Shown here one piece after another: positions 1-10,383 of a stretch of 64,000 nt of DNA. Where the stretch lies: NCBI GenBank assembly GCA_947579605.1, contig OX388321.1:22993614-23057613 (forward strand). Reading direction: 5' to 3'. The number at the start of each line of letters is the position of its first letter. Positions within the stretch are counted from its first letter, which is position 1. The position numbers were made by a program, and so were the translations under genes. The notes under the pieces were generated by a model. The model saw only the letters and a program-made list of their open reading frames with translations. It was not told the origin of the DNA and made no database searches. This DNA comes from Athripsodes cinereus (Eukaryota > Arthropoda > Insecta > Trichoptera > Leptoceridae).

Positions 1-561
1 GTAGTACATATTTATATAGTAATAGGCCAATGCCAAGTGTTTTTTGTAAATAAATTAATTAATACCCAAAATTTGAGTTTCATTCCTAAAATATCTATAA
101 TAATTCTCCATTCTATATATCTTTGTGAAACTGATTATTTATTTAGGTATTAACCAAAGTAAAAAAACACCAAAAACATATTTTTATGTAAAATATAAAA
201 GTTGTCACATAGAGTGTTAAATAGGTCTTTTACTGTCGGTAGACAAACTTACATATTTTCCATAACAATACAGTCTGCGTTTTTTTTATTAATTTATTTA
301 TAGATATGTTAATTATTTGAACTTAAATTTAAAGCTGTCTTGTGATTTTATCTCGTCGCTATTATCAATGATTTGATTTTTCGTAAAAGAAAAAAAAACT
401 ATTCGACGTATTTAATGATGTGCGAGAATTCAATTTGACTCGAGCAGTTTGAGTGGATTACGAATTTCTCAAAGATGAACAATTTTAAGTATTAATAACA
501 AATAAATATTACCTACTAGTAAAAAGTTTAAGTAGGTTTAAGAAGTTTGAAACTTTACGTT
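1..561. other. AT-rich stretch, no gene seen
   Basis: Low-GC DNA with short A and T runs. I see no coding pattern, RNA gene or bounded repeat before the LINE fragment that begins near 562. Confidence 0.6.
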
Positions 562-868
562 GATATAATATATAATGAGTAACAATCCATTGGATTGGTC
601 TGCAACGAGTTTGGACTTTCTTTTCCAATCATCTCTATTCTCAGCCAGTCTCTTCAAATCCATGTATGAACCACAGCTCATGTCCCTCTTCAGTTGGTCC
701 ATATAGGCATCTCTCGGTCGGCCTCTGCCATTTGTGCCTTCGGTCCTACCCTCTGCGATTGCGATGAGCAGTCCTGGGTGCCTGATGTTGTGGCCAATCC
801 AGTTAGCTCGTTGTTGGCAGATTCTTTTGAGGAGTTGCCTTTTTTCGCTAACCCTGGTTAGCTTGATG
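562..868 (-). pseudogene. RTE-C LINE fragment, reverse-transcriptase C-terminal region
   Basis: Read on the minus strand, this matches the C-terminal tail encoded at 31933-32460 (-): the blocks for RICQQRANWIGHN, HPGLLIAIAEGRTE, GRGRPRDAYMDQLKRDMS and DQSNGL are all recognisable in the DNA. The element 3' end lies at the left, where the sequence after the stop becomes TATATTATATC-like. It has only about the last 100 codons, so it is a 5'-truncated, dead copy. Clade assignment to RTE-like LINEs rests on the C-terminal pattern and was not tested by phylogeny. Confidence 0.75.
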
Positions 869-1092
869 GTATTAATTTAAATGCTTCTTGGAAATCCAAT
901 TAAGTAATAAGTATTCCACTCTTTTCCGTAATTGTAAAAGGTCATCAATACAATTTTTACAGTGAGATAGTCAGCATACCAACTGCATTTAATAATTATT
1001 TAAGTCATCCTTTCCGTGCTGATTTAAATTGAGACATTCAGATTAAGTGGCATACCTCATCAGTGCTGAATAAGTTGGTAATTAATATCTTA
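869..1092. other. No gene; unassigned sequence
   Basis: AT-rich sequence. Around 1030-1070 there is a short stretch resembling the middle of repeat S1 (gacattcagat, gtggcatacctcat), too short to delimit. Confidence 0.4.
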
Positions 1093-1285
1093 GGGTGCAA
1101 TCACAAAGAAAGCAGTTTGCCAGCGCCGATCAGTGCCGGTAAGCGCCGGCAAAGTGAATCACAATCGGCGATCATGCTTTCACTATGTTCGTGTTCATTG
1201 AAATGCCTGTAACGATTCTCGGCGCCGCGCCGGTAGACACAAGCATCGGAAAGCAGGTAAACCTGCTTTCTCTGTGTTTGCACCC
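1093..1285. mobile_element. MITE with GGGTGCAA terminal inverted repeats
   Basis: The left end starts GGGTGCAATCACAAAGAAAG. The reverse complement of the right end starts GGGTGCAAACACAGAGAAAG, so the two ends form imperfect terminal inverted repeats of roughly 30 bp. The interior is GC-rich (many GCCGGC and GGCGCC words) and non-coding. Flanking triplets are TTA on the left and CTA after two extra C bases on the right, so a 3-bp PIF/Harbinger-like duplication is possible but not clean. An overlapping 60-codon minus-strand ORF is a chance product. Confidence 0.65.
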
Positions 1286-1377
1286 CCTATTCTTGAACTT
1301 TTATGGATACTTGTCTTATTAAGCAGAATGCTCAAAAACCTACAGAAAAAAGTGTGACACCTATTTTTGGTCTGAAA

Positions 1378-1530
1378 TAATAATTATTTATTTTATTCTT
1401 CACTGTACATTGGTTACAATATTACAAAATGAAACAGTTTCAAATAAATATCAGTTATTCAATTCAATGTACAGATGGCGAGTTTATCGCTAAGATGCGA
1501 TGTCTTCCAACTAACCCGGTTATTAAAAGC
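1378..1530. repeat. Dispersed repeat S4 (actgtacattgg / gagtttatcgc)
   Basis: Contains TTATTCTTCACTGTACATTGG and GATGGCGAGTTTATCGC followed by a cGATgTCTTCCAAC block. The same blocks recur at 35810-35935, and single blocks recur near 13260, 37675 and 55470. Probably the 3' region of a LINE, but no coding part is attached here. Confidence 0.5.
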
Positions 1531-2315
1531 AAAACAAAAAAAACACACAGGTACATATATACATATACATGTAGCAGTGAGTAAGTAGGTACCTAATCAA
1601 TAATACCTATAACAATATAAAATAAGTAATCGTTCTTAAGATAAGAAATACTTTATTCCTCTTGAGGGGTGAGCAAGTAGGCAATTATCTGATATTAAAA
1701 TATCCAAGAAATAAATAAATTTACTATAGTTGTACAAGTATTCGGTCTTTTTTCTTTATTTATTATTATTTCCTACAATACATCCTGCCCAGAAGTCTAA
1801 GAGGAAGTCGTAGAGAAGAAGTGGCATATCCGGTGATGGTAATTAACGCCTGGGGAGCTTTTCAGAATTAGTCCGGAGCTTTTTTAGTAGGTAAATAATA
1901 ATAATTACATCTATAATAAATAAGGAATCCGCCTTTCGGAACTTTTTTATTTAATCTTTAAAAGAAAGCAGTAATTATTTTTTTCTCTACTTTGGTGAAA
2001 TAAATAAAGATTCAATAAATAAACGCTGGTGAAATGGAAGATTAGGTAATAGATCATTTATTTTTTTACCCTCAATTCTCATGTTTCATTGCTAATAAAA
2101 GTAAAGACATTCAGAATGGGTGGCATACCTCATTTCTCATTTGAAAATTTTAAATCCATTTTTAGTGGCATGTATGTAACGAAAATCTGCCTATTACATA
2201 ACGCTCAAAAACTATGAGAAAATAATGTTAGACTCGTTCTTTGCCAGGCACTCCACGAGACAATAAAAAAGTACATTACATTAATAGTACATATACCTAC
2301 ATAAATATATATTAG
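1531..2315. other. No gene; degenerate repeat pieces
   Basis: Mostly unassigned AT-rich DNA. 2100-2265 is a weak copy of SINE-like repeat S1 in minus orientation (gacattcagaatgggtggcatacctcat, then a diverged ggcactccacgagac end). Confidence 0.4.
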
Positions 2316-2327
2316 GTAATAATTATG

Positions 2328-3015
2328 TTGACAACGAAGTGTTAGAGCAAGTTGACGAATGTGTGTACTTAGGTAGTTTGTTCACGAGAGATGGGAAGTG
2401 TGAGAGCGATATTGAAAGGAGAAAAGTTGCTGGCAATAAGGTAAATGGTGCAATCCGACTAATAATTGCAAATAGAAACATATCCACCACAGCTAAAAGG
2501 TTGGTGCACTCTGCTATCTTAGTGCCAACACTTATGTATGCAAGTAAGACGTGGACATGGTTAAAGAAGGATGAATGTGGCATAAATGCAGTTGAAATGA
2601 GATCACTGAGAAGGATGTGTGGTAAAAGTCTGAGAGATCGTGTGCGTAACAGTGATATACGAAAGGAATGTGCAATGAAAGTTCGTGTAATAACAAGGAT
2701 GAATGCAAATAAGTTAAAATGGTTTGGGCACGTGGAAAGAATGAATGAGGACAGAATGACTAAGAAGATATATTTGGCTGAGAGGAATGGTGATCGGAGA
2801 CGCGGACGTCCGAGGATTAAATGGCAAGATCATTTAAATCAAATCCTACAGGACGGTCACGTGTTGAGCATGTTGAACAGGAGAGCATGCATGAGGAATT
2901 GTATGACAGTGACGGAAGCGAAAGATGTTTGCAAGGATAGAAGGAAGTGGCGCTCGATCCTTTCTGCCTACCCCGCGAGGGAAGCGGCGTGATGGTATGT
3001 ATATTATGTATGTAT
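2328..3015 (+). mobile_element. RTE-B non-LTR retrotransposon copy, 5'-truncated, with 12-bp TSD
   Basis: GTAATAATTATG occurs immediately before (2316-2327) and after (3016-3027) the copy, a 12-bp target duplication, of which the first G and T could also belong to the tail. The insertion starts inside the coding region (TTGACAACGAAGTG...) and ends, a few bases past the stop codon, in GTAT/GTATGT microsatellite. 5' truncation, a TSD of variable length and a microsatellite tail are the signature of target-primed reverse transcription by RTE-type LINEs. Confidence 0.9.
2339..2992 (+). pseudogene. RTE-B reverse transcriptase, C-terminal 217 codons
   Basis: Encodes the region downstream of the RT catalytic core of an RTE-like LINE polyprotein: CVYLGSLFTRDG (residues 9-20), the YASKTWTWLKKDE block (about 67-79), RRMCGKSLRDRVRN, KWFGHVERMNEDRM (about 127-140) and RRGRPRIKWQDHLNQIL. 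No endonuclease or YxDD motif is present because the copy is 5'-truncated, so the open frame is fossil and not a gene. The frame is open to the stop at 2990-2992, which suggests a fairly recent insertion. Close relatives lie at 29376-30122 and 62690-63395. Confidence 0.9.
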
Positions 3016-3516
3016 GTAATAATTATGGGAATACAATGTCACCTGTAATAAACACCGAACAGGTAAGTAAATTATACATGTGTTCATACAATTACTCGCT
3101 TGGTGGTCTCTACAATGCGTTCTGACCATAGTCAATATAAAATATAATTTCTATGTATCATACAAAATATTATGACCAAGTACCTGCATATCGGAGTAAG
3201 AGTGCACTATGTTTAATTATGGCCAAAGTGAATTGTAGTAGTCCTCATTATACTCTTTTTTGATTTATTCACTGTGTAGGTGTTTAGGAAGTAGAATTTC
3301 ATATTTTGTTCTACTATTCAATTTACTTACGAGAAAGAAGTCCCTCTCGTAAATAAATCGAGTAGTAGAATAAATCACTCTTTTTGATGGGAAATGAACC
3401 ACCCAGATATGTAAAGCATTCACGACACACACACATGTACAAACTGGATTAATTGTCGTTTTGAAACGAGAAATACTGCCCCGATGGAGCACTATCGATT
3501 TAGCGGCCAACGTTAG

Positions 3517-3572
3517 AAGCGAGAAAGGTCTCTCAACGCTTCCGAATTGGTTCTAGGTTGGCTTAAATAAGT
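3517..3572 (-). repeat. Fragment of MITE family M1
   Basis: GAGAAAGGTCTCTCAACGC followed by TTCCGAATTGGTTCTAGG and TTGGCTT matches the middle of the full M1 copy at 23571-23829. Terminal repeats are missing. Confidence 0.6.
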
Positions 3573-3660
3573 AAATATTAACCACTTACAAATTTGTTCC
3601 ACACGGGAAGTGCTACGTATTGAGCAGTTTTAAGTAACAAATTGTGCAGAAATATTCTTC

Positions 3661-3745
3661 GTTTTCAATATAATAATAATAATATTTTGACTATTTATAT
3701 GCGGCGCCGTTTAATGATCCGTGACCATCTCAAGGGCGCCGTCGA
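3661..3745. repeat. Dispersed repeat S6 with (ATA)n end
   Basis: An ATAATAATAATA run leads into a GGCGCCGTTTAATGATCCG block and CATCTCAAGGGCGCC. The same order is found at 11130-11195 and, more diverged, at 17865-17930. The microsatellite at one end suggests a retroposed unit read on the minus strand. Confidence 0.5.
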
Positions 3746-4203
3746 TAAAATTTCATTTTCCAAAATAGTCAAAGAAATCCTATGAAGATTAGCGGATAAA
3801 GTCAATGGTGGTATGGGAATAAGTCAAAATCATATTAATTTTTAGGCTGTACTTGACATTTCACTACAATAGATACGTCTAGTTTCAATACCACGCCACT
3901 TATAAGTAATACTGTTTTAAAAAAAACTAATAATGACGTTCCGTGACATAGTGTAGTTTCGTTCTAACATAGAGCTAATATGTTAGCTTTTGTACATTAT
4001 TACAATAATTTTACTAGATCTATTGTCATATCACAATACACAATATTAATTTACCCATTGTTGTGGGTGCTTGACTCGTTCAACAATAATTAATAATATC
4101 AATACATAGTAAAAATATATTATATTTTTTATAACTGATAGTTAAAAATTATGAGGCAATTGTGTTATACTATTGAACACATGAGTTATTGAGAATATAT
4201 ATC

Positions 4204-4245
4204 TAATTATTCAAGCCAGCCTAGGGTCAATTCGTTAGCGTTTTA
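4204..4245 (+). repeat. Fragment of MITE family M1
   Basis: CAAGCCAGCCTAGGGTCAA followed by TTCGTTAGCGTT matches the M1 interior in the orientation opposite to the 23571 copy. No ends are preserved. Confidence 0.55.
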
Positions 4246-4378
4246 GAACTCTTACGAATCGCTTAGGATCCTGTAGTGGAGACTATGGGAGGAGTGGAGT
4301 GTCTTTTTGTATACATAGATTTTTTAAATATTTATCAGCTTGTATTTGTTTGATATATTAACATTTATATTCCTCATT

Positions 4379-4585
4379 TAACTACTGATTGAGAATCACA
4401 GCATATACCACAAGAGGGGCACCCAGCAAACCAGCTACAAATCATATCAAAAATAAAATTAGGTACAATCCGTCCTCTCCGTGCCAGCAAAAAATCAGAC
4501 ATATAGTGTGGGTGGCAAACAGAATTTAAGATATACAATGTCTTAATTTTTTCGAACACCTGCCGCTTACAGGACATAATTTCCT
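4379..4585 (-). repeat. SINE-like repeat S1, diverged copy
   Basis: Same left-to-right order as the delimited S1 copy at 10384: CAGCATATACCACAAGAGGGG, CAGCAAACCAGC, GTCCTCTCCGTGCCAGCAAAA, GGGTGGCAAAC, then AATGTCTTAATTTTTTCGAA and CACCTGCCGCTTACAGGACA. The element 3' side is to the left. Small indels break the reading frame that is open in the better copies. Confidence 0.75.
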
Positions 4586-6249
4586 CATAAAATACCAAAC
4601 TTATTAAATTTAATCTTGTCTATGGAAGAAAGACATTTCCGATTATTATTATTTTAACAATAATTTGTAAAAAAATCGTGGCGCCTACATAATGCATTAT
4701 ATAGTGACACACAATAACAATAGTTACAATAATACTAACCCAAGTTATTTACATAATTATAATACAAATTATGACGTCTATATTGTATTATGTTTGTCAC
4801 TTTTTAATATAAAAAGACAGTTTTATTTATATTAACCATTATTTTCTTTATTTATATAGAGCACTATTCTGTGAAGCCAACGACTAAGAATAAATCTCAA
4901 AACATTGACCGTAAAATAATATAAATTAAATCTTTCTATGAGGGATTCTTTGCGAGATGTCAAATATCTGTTGCACGCCTCAATTATAAATAAAAAAATA
5001 AACAAGTTTTCGATGTTTTCCAAACGGCACGTATTCTGTACATACGTCTTTTAATTTATTTATTCTATAGTTTTTTTGTCTACTGTAACATGATTTTTAT
5101 ATAAATATTATGTTAATGTATATTAATTGTGTCTCTTTACACATCGCATTGACCGAAAACTGTTATGATGTGCAAAAGAAGTGGAAGAAAATTAATAATT
5201 CCAATAAAAATAATAAAACTTTACAAATAAAAGATATTTCATTAATTTATTCATGAAAATCAATCAACAAATGGTACTATACCACTTCATGGGTATACGA
5301 TATGCGCTGTTCTATAACATTTTCAATTCAGCACTGAGGTATACCACTCATTTGGAATTTCTTAACTTTTTATTGACACGAAGAGGACGACTTGCAAGTT
5401 CTTACACATGCAGTTAATTGTCTAGCTACCCCACTAGCGGAATATGCTGTGATGGCATGAATGAGAATGAATGAAAACGTTTGTCGATTTTGTCACCTGC
5501 TTTACATTAAACAGATTAATTAATATTACGTAAATTGTGCAAACACTATTAACCAAATCAGTTGTACCATTAGTAAAAGTAGGTACCTACTTACCTATCT
5601 ATATTATCTTATTAACATTTTGAGAAGCGTAGTTCCGGTATAAACAGGTCTCAACAGATAATACCCGATTACAATAGGAGAGATTAAGAAAACGACCCAT
5701 TCAAAGTCTTTGTCACAAGCAGATATAATATTGTACGTAATATATTTATTTATACATAATACAAGTAGGTTCATATTATATTAATTATTTATATAGTAAC
5801 ACAACATATCAAATAATATGCGTAACATTTATATGATTTAAATATGAAAAAAACGGTTTAATATATTTTTTTCATTTTTATATTATTCAAGGTATGCATA
5901 TAAATATTTAAGCTATGTATTACCTGTGACATGATTTTAGAAAAATGGCTATCGATTTCGGTCAACCTTTTGCCATCTACGGGTGGAGCAATATTATGTG
6001 ATGTATTTATTTATTCCTTCAAAACACACAACAGACAACAACTATATATATAATGTACAAGGTAGAAAAAAAAGTAAAACATTTCACTCAGTCGTCATCC
6101 AAGATTATCATGTTCAAGGTCATCATGTTCATAAAGATATGAAATTAAACGGGACGGGGTGAAAAAGTAGACGGGAAGTAGAGGGAAGGTAGGAATATAA
6201 AACATAGTAAATCTTAAAAGTGTTGAAGTCAATTGTTTTCAGACTAATC
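4586..6249. other. No gene; AT-rich, one S1 fragment
   Basis: Mostly unassigned. 5340-5460 holds an S1 fragment in plus orientation (acgaagaggacgacttgcaag ... ctaccccactagcggaatatgctgtgatgg). Short predicted frames here show no domain and no codon bias. Confidence 0.5.
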
Positions 6250-6415
6250 TATGTTTTGATATCTTGGATATCTGGATAAGAGATTTTTTTCCGGCATTAT
6301 TAGATTGATATGATTTTATGTGATTATGACTGATTACATTATGGAGACTTATCTTGTTTTATAATGCTGAGAAGTAAAATAAAAATAAAATAGAAGTATG
6401 GATTGCAATTCTGCC
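6250..6415. repeat. Dispersed repeat S7
   Basis: Sequence from GATATCTGGATAAG through GGAGACTTATCTTG to GCAATTCTGCCGCCG is the reverse complement, with substitutions, of 56215-56395. Two copies only are visible in the window, and neither has identifiable ends. Confidence 0.6.
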
Positions 6416-8094
6416 GCCGTGTAGTTAAAACATTAAGAGTTAACCTTTCCCTTACGGCCGCAAAAAAATCCACGCGCTCCGGTGATGTACACTCAGTGTA
6501 CATTATTGAATTACTTGTTTTTTTAGTCATAAAAATGGAATATTTTACATTTTTTTGCTTTTACCAGCAATTATAAAGATTGTATCTACATATAAATGTG
6601 AATATATGTATCAAATATTATATTATAAGGACTGAAAAATGGAAAAAAAACATCGGAACATGCAAAATAATGATCGTCATAAATTTGAGTAACAATCCAC
6701 ACGTCCATCCGGCGTCTAGAACAGCAGCAAACTAATGAAAGAATGAGACGACACGAGTGCAGTGCGTAATGATCTACTGCGCAGCGTTCTTCAACGGATA
6801 ATATTTGCGACAACGACAAGGTGTTTCAAATAAAATATAATATTTTATATATACGACATGAAATTAATATTAAATTTATTATTAAATTACACAATCAGTT
6901 AGAAATATGATCACATGTAATAAATACGGTATTTAATGTACATGTACTTAAAATTATTATTTTTTATAACAGAATTAAAAATAAACATAATACGATATAA
7001 CCGTGAACATTTTTGAACATACATAATGCTTAGATACGAAGTTATTAATCAAGAGGTAAATAAAACCTAATAAATATTATTGATCTTATGCATACCTACA
7101 CTTAATGATAAATATGTCAATCTCTAAAAGTCAACAGAATAATATGGATGTACCTAACTAAACATTATCATACACAAGTAAGAAAACAAAATTATAAACA
7201 AGTAAGTACATAAATAATTCATAAGTTTCGCACATCAAAATTATTGTGTAAGTTCCTACCTAAATGGAAATAAAATATTTTAATTTAAAATAACATAAAA
7301 TATATTATCAATGAGCGCAATGTAGCAAAAAATAAAATAAAACAATAATGGAAATATTTTTGATAAATTGACATTGATTGAAAGTTTGAAAGATTGAAAA
7401 AAAATGACAAATAAATAAATAAAAAAATATTCCTTACACAAGCATTAGGATGCTTAAAAGGAGTGGAGTATATTGTCTAAAATGTGTTTATATGTGAAAT
7501 GTTGATTTATGATTACATGTTTAAAATTTAAATAACATTAAAAGTAAATAAATATTTATCGGAATTAGGGATCACAAATACTTTATTATCACTCTGTAGA
7601 CAACACTAACATACCAAGGATACGAAATGACTCACGCACACAGCTAATGTGTCGCCAGGAGTACAACGAAGATGAGCCGCGGTGTCAAAATGTTGTACTA
7701 AAAATTACATACCTAAAATACAGTTTGAGTCGATCATAGCGCCAGGATTATTCATCATGTTCATTAAAGTATGTTATACACATTTTCGCGCCATAAATAC
7801 AAATATGCATACGACAAATTTTCGCCGGATTCAACTACAAAATGTTTTATTGTGTCGCAACCAATAAATATTTTTATTTCGCGATTCTTTTATTCAATTA
7901 ACAAATATATGACGGAGGATTAGCTAAAATATCATAAATGGGATTAGCGTATTTACGAAGATATTCACACAATAAGGGGCAATGTCAACGTAGTGTACAT
8001 CACAGGACAGCGAAAGTTAATATTGAAAATTAAGTAACAGATAATAGGTACTTAGAAAAAACATTAATATTAAAATTGTAGTGTAACTGTCACA
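6416..8094. other. No gene seen
   Basis: Long AT-rich stretch without recognisable coding or repeat structure. A slightly less AT-rich patch at 7620-7690 has no supported reading frame. Confidence 0.55.
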
Positions 8095-8270
8095 TAGTTT
8101 ATCCTTCAGTTCATCTACATTTATATACCTTGAATGTTTTTCTTTAACCTTCTAAATGAAGCAAATCCAATTTAATATGTTCATGCACCAAGTACATAAA
8201 GAAAAATGGAGGCCTTTTTCTGCCACTAAACAGTCAATGTTAGAAAAAGACTCAAAAAATGTTAAATATT
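8095..8270. repeat. Repeat S9, left part (interrupted)
   Basis: TATGTTCATGCACCAAGTAC, ATAAAGAAA and TGGAGGCCTTTTTCTGCC match the continuous copy at 33690-33965. The right part of the same unit resumes near 10250 after the MITE/LINE insertions, so this S9 copy was split by them. Confidence 0.65.
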
Positions 8271-8602
8271 CTAATAAAAAAATAAGTAAATATTCTAAAC
8301 ATTTGTAGCTGACTGGTCGAACTAGCAGCCGATTAATTATTGAACTTAATTGTTTCGGCGCCGTTTAGACGGGAGATCGCGATCTATTTAAGATCTGAAA
8401 AATAAGATCCCAAAAAGATGGTTGTTTCTAAGGCTTGCATAAAGCGTCTCTCGATTGGTGGACCTTACATCGTGACAGTGAGAATGGTGGAATTGGTGAA
8501 CGTTGTCCATGGACATTGAAAGTGATCACTTAAGCCAGCCTAAAGCCAATTGGTAAGCGTTAGGACACCTTTCTCACTTCTTCCGATTAGATTCTACACA
8601 AT

Positions 8603-10114
8603 GTGACAGGGTATGATTGTGTTGCCGTTGAGCTCATCAAGTCTGGTGGACCGGGGGCTCTCGCGTGGTGCTTGGAGCTTTTCAACGACTGTTGGAGAGA
8701 AGGCGTCACACCAGAGGATTGGAGGAGGGCTATCATCTGCCCCCTGTACAAAGGGAAAGGCTCTAGACTTGAATGCGGGAGTTATCGGGCTATTAGCTTG
8801 CTGAGCTCAATAGGGAAATTGTATGGTAGAATTTTGATTGAGAGAGTACGAAAGATAACTGAGTGTAAGATATGGGATGCGCAAGGAGCTTTTTTGAATG
8901 GCAGAGGGTGCACCGATCAGATCTTCTCCCTGCGAATGGTTATAGAGAAGTTCCTGGGTAAACACCAGAGGCTTTTCTGTGCGTTCGTGGATCTGGAGAA
9001 AGCATATGATCGAGTGGACCGGGAAAGGTTGTGGCGCGTGTTGTCGGAGTGTGGGGTGAGCAGCCGGTTGATCCGCGCAATATCTTCACTTTATGTGGGA
9101 AGCTCCGCATGCGTGAGGGTAAATAATACTCTCTCGGAGTGGTTTGTCCTCACCAAGGGAGTGAAGCAAGGTTGTGTCATGTCTCCGTGGCTGTTCAACT
9201 TATTCTTCGACTACTGTATGCGACCTGTGAAAGAGATGGATGTTGGTGTCGAGCTGAATGGGTTTCGGGTGAATGCATTGATGTACGCAGATGATTTGGT
9301 GTTAATGGCTGAGAGTGAAAGGGACTTACAAGAGATTGTTACGTGTGTGTATGATAGTTGCAATCTGAATGGTTTGAAAATGAATGTTATGAAGACGAAA
9401 GTTCTTGTTTTTGAAAGAGAGAATGAAAAAACGATTTGCGAGATTAAAGTTGGTGACGAATGTTTGGAGCAAGTAAGTGAGTATGTATATTTGGGAAGTA
9501 TGTTTACGAGGGATGGAAGATGCGATAGGGACATTGAAAGAAGGAAAGTGGCCGGTGCTAGAGTGAACGGTGCACTTCGACCCATTGTCAGCAATGGCAA
9601 TGTGTCGAACATGGCTAAAATGCTGGTGCACAATACCATTCTGGTACCGTCACTTACGTATGCAAGCGAGACATGGACATGGCTGAAGAAGGACGAAAGT
9701 GGAATAAATGCAGTGGAGATGCGATCGTTAAGAAGAATGGTTGGTAAAACGCTGCGTGATAGAGTGAAGAATGAGGATATTAGAAGAATGAGCGGATGCA
9801 AGAAGAGTGTTGTGGACAGAATGCGCGTGAATAAACTACGGTGGTTTGGACACGTTGAACGAATGAACGAAGTAAGAATGACAAAGAGGATATACTTGTC
9901 TGAAAGAAAAGGTGTGAGGAAGCGCGGACGTCCGAGAACCACGTGGCTTGATCACGTGGATCAAATGCTCAAGGACGGCCGCGTGTTGAGTAAGAGGAAT
10001 CGACGTGCGTGTATGAGAAACTGTATGAATGTGGAGGAAGCGAAGGAAGTGTGTAAAGATAGATCTGTGTGGCGTTCCGTTCTCTCTGCCTACCCCACTT
10101 GGGATACGGCGTGA
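8603..10114 (+). CDS. RTE-like reverse transcriptase, truncated but open frame
   Basis: Uninterrupted 503-codon frame carrying a complete reverse-transcriptase domain. Visible blocks are CPLYKGKGSRLECGSYRAI (about residues 46-64), GAFLNGRGCTDQIFSLR (95-111), motif A FVDLEKAYD (128-136), motif B KQGCVMSP (188-195), motif C YADD (228-231), then the C-terminal region YLGSMFTRDG, ETWTWLKKDE, RWFGHVERMN (413-422) and RKRGRPRTTWLDHVDQMLKDG. Such enzymes copy element RNA at a nicked genomic target. The first two codons (GTG ACA) lie in the target duplication, so the frame has no native start. The endonuclease is missing, so this copy cannot be autonomous. The open frame implies a young insertion. 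RTE-like placement is by motif. Confidence 0.88.
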   Translation: MTGYDCVAVELIKSGGPGALAWCLELFNDCWREGVTPEDWRRAIICPLYKGKGSRLECGSYRAISLLSSIGKLYGRILIERVRKITECKIWDAQGAFLNGRGCTDQIFSLRMVIEKFLGKHQRLFCAFVDLEKAYDRVDRERLWRVLSECGVSSRLIRAISSLYVGSSACVRVNNTLSEWFVLTKGVKQGCVMSPWLFNLFFDYCMRPVKEMDVGVELNGFRVNALMYADDLVLMAESERDLQEIVTCVYDSCNLNGLKMNVMKTKVLVFERENEKTICEIKVGDECLEQVSEYVYLGSMFTRDGRCDRDIERRKVAGARVNGALRPIVSNGNVSNMAKMLVHNTILVPSLTYASETWTWLKKDESGINAVEMRSLRRMVGKTLRDRVKNEDIRRMSGCKKSVVDRMRVNKLRWFGHVERMNEVRMTKRIYLSERKGVRKRGRPRTTWLDHVDQMLKDGRVLSKRNRRACMRNCMNVEEAKEVCKDRSVWRSVLSAYPTWDTA

Positions 10115-10142
10115 GGGTATAGTATAGTATAGTATAGTATAG
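8609..10142 (+). mobile_element. RTE-A non-LTR retrotransposon copy, 5'-truncated, with 10-bp TSD
   Basis: CAATGTGACA at 8599-8608 is repeated at 10143-10152, and removing the insert plus one duplicate restores the M1 sequence. The copy starts inside the RT region and stops directly after the stop codon in a (TATAG)n tail (10119-10142). There is essentially no 3' UTR. The upstream endonuclease region is absent. Confidence 0.92.
10119..10142 (+). repeat. (TATAG)n tail of RTE-A
   Basis: Five-base microsatellite directly after the stop codon of the LINE. The 12224-12886 copy ends in the same unit. It replaces a poly(A) tail and is an identity tag for lineage A. Confidence 0.85.
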
Positions 10143-10249
10143 CAATGTGACATTGTGTAAACATGGTTCTCCAATCAAGGTTTCTGATTGGTTTTGACTC
10201 AAATAAAATCATAGAGAATCTAATATTGTAAGTAAAAATCAAAAAATTG

Positions 10250-10350
10250 TTGCCAAAATATCAGGAAAATAGGGAAAACAAACATAAGACGCTGAATCAT
10301 TCATCAAAATGATAACCGATATTGCCACATATCGGTTCAAATAATATGTG
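10250..10350. repeat. Repeat S9, right part
   Basis: Matches 33880-33965 (GGAAAACAA, then TCATCA-AATGATAA, ACATATCGGTTCAAATAA) and completes the S9 unit begun at 8095. Confidence 0.6.
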
Positions 10351-10383
10351 TGAAAATATTATTTTTCAAAAAACACTGAGCAA

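Larger units (their letters stand above)
3028..4203. other. No gene; two small repeat fragments inside
   Basis: Unassigned AT-rich DNA apart from an MITE M1 fragment (3517-3572) and an S6 fragment (3661-3745), annotated separately. The 3058-3068 CAGGTAAGT lacks a pyrimidine tract and is not treated as a splice site. Confidence 0.5.
8434..10200 (+). mobile_element. MITE M1 copy split by an RTE-A insertion
   Basis: 8434-8608 and 10143-10200 together correspond to the M1 copy at 23571-23829 read on the other strand: CTCGATTGGTGGACCTTA, GTGACAGTGAGAATGGTGG, GTGATCACTTAAGCCAGCC, CTTTCTCACTTCTTCCGATT, then, beyond the LINE, CATTGTGTAAACATGGTTCTC. The left terminal repeat is eroded. The right one still reads CATGGTTCTCCAATC. 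Non-autonomous; it encodes nothing. Confidence 0.75.

Noticed and set aside
3055..3070. CAGGTAAGT as a third ratchet point
   Set aside because: No pyrimidine tract precedes it; the upstream sequence is AATAAACACCGAA.
9211..9942. 243-codon open frame on the minus strand
   Set aside because: It is the antisense shadow of the RTE-A coding region. Similar shadows occur at 12238-12693, 29429-29737 and 2323-2583, opposite the same conserved sense blocks.
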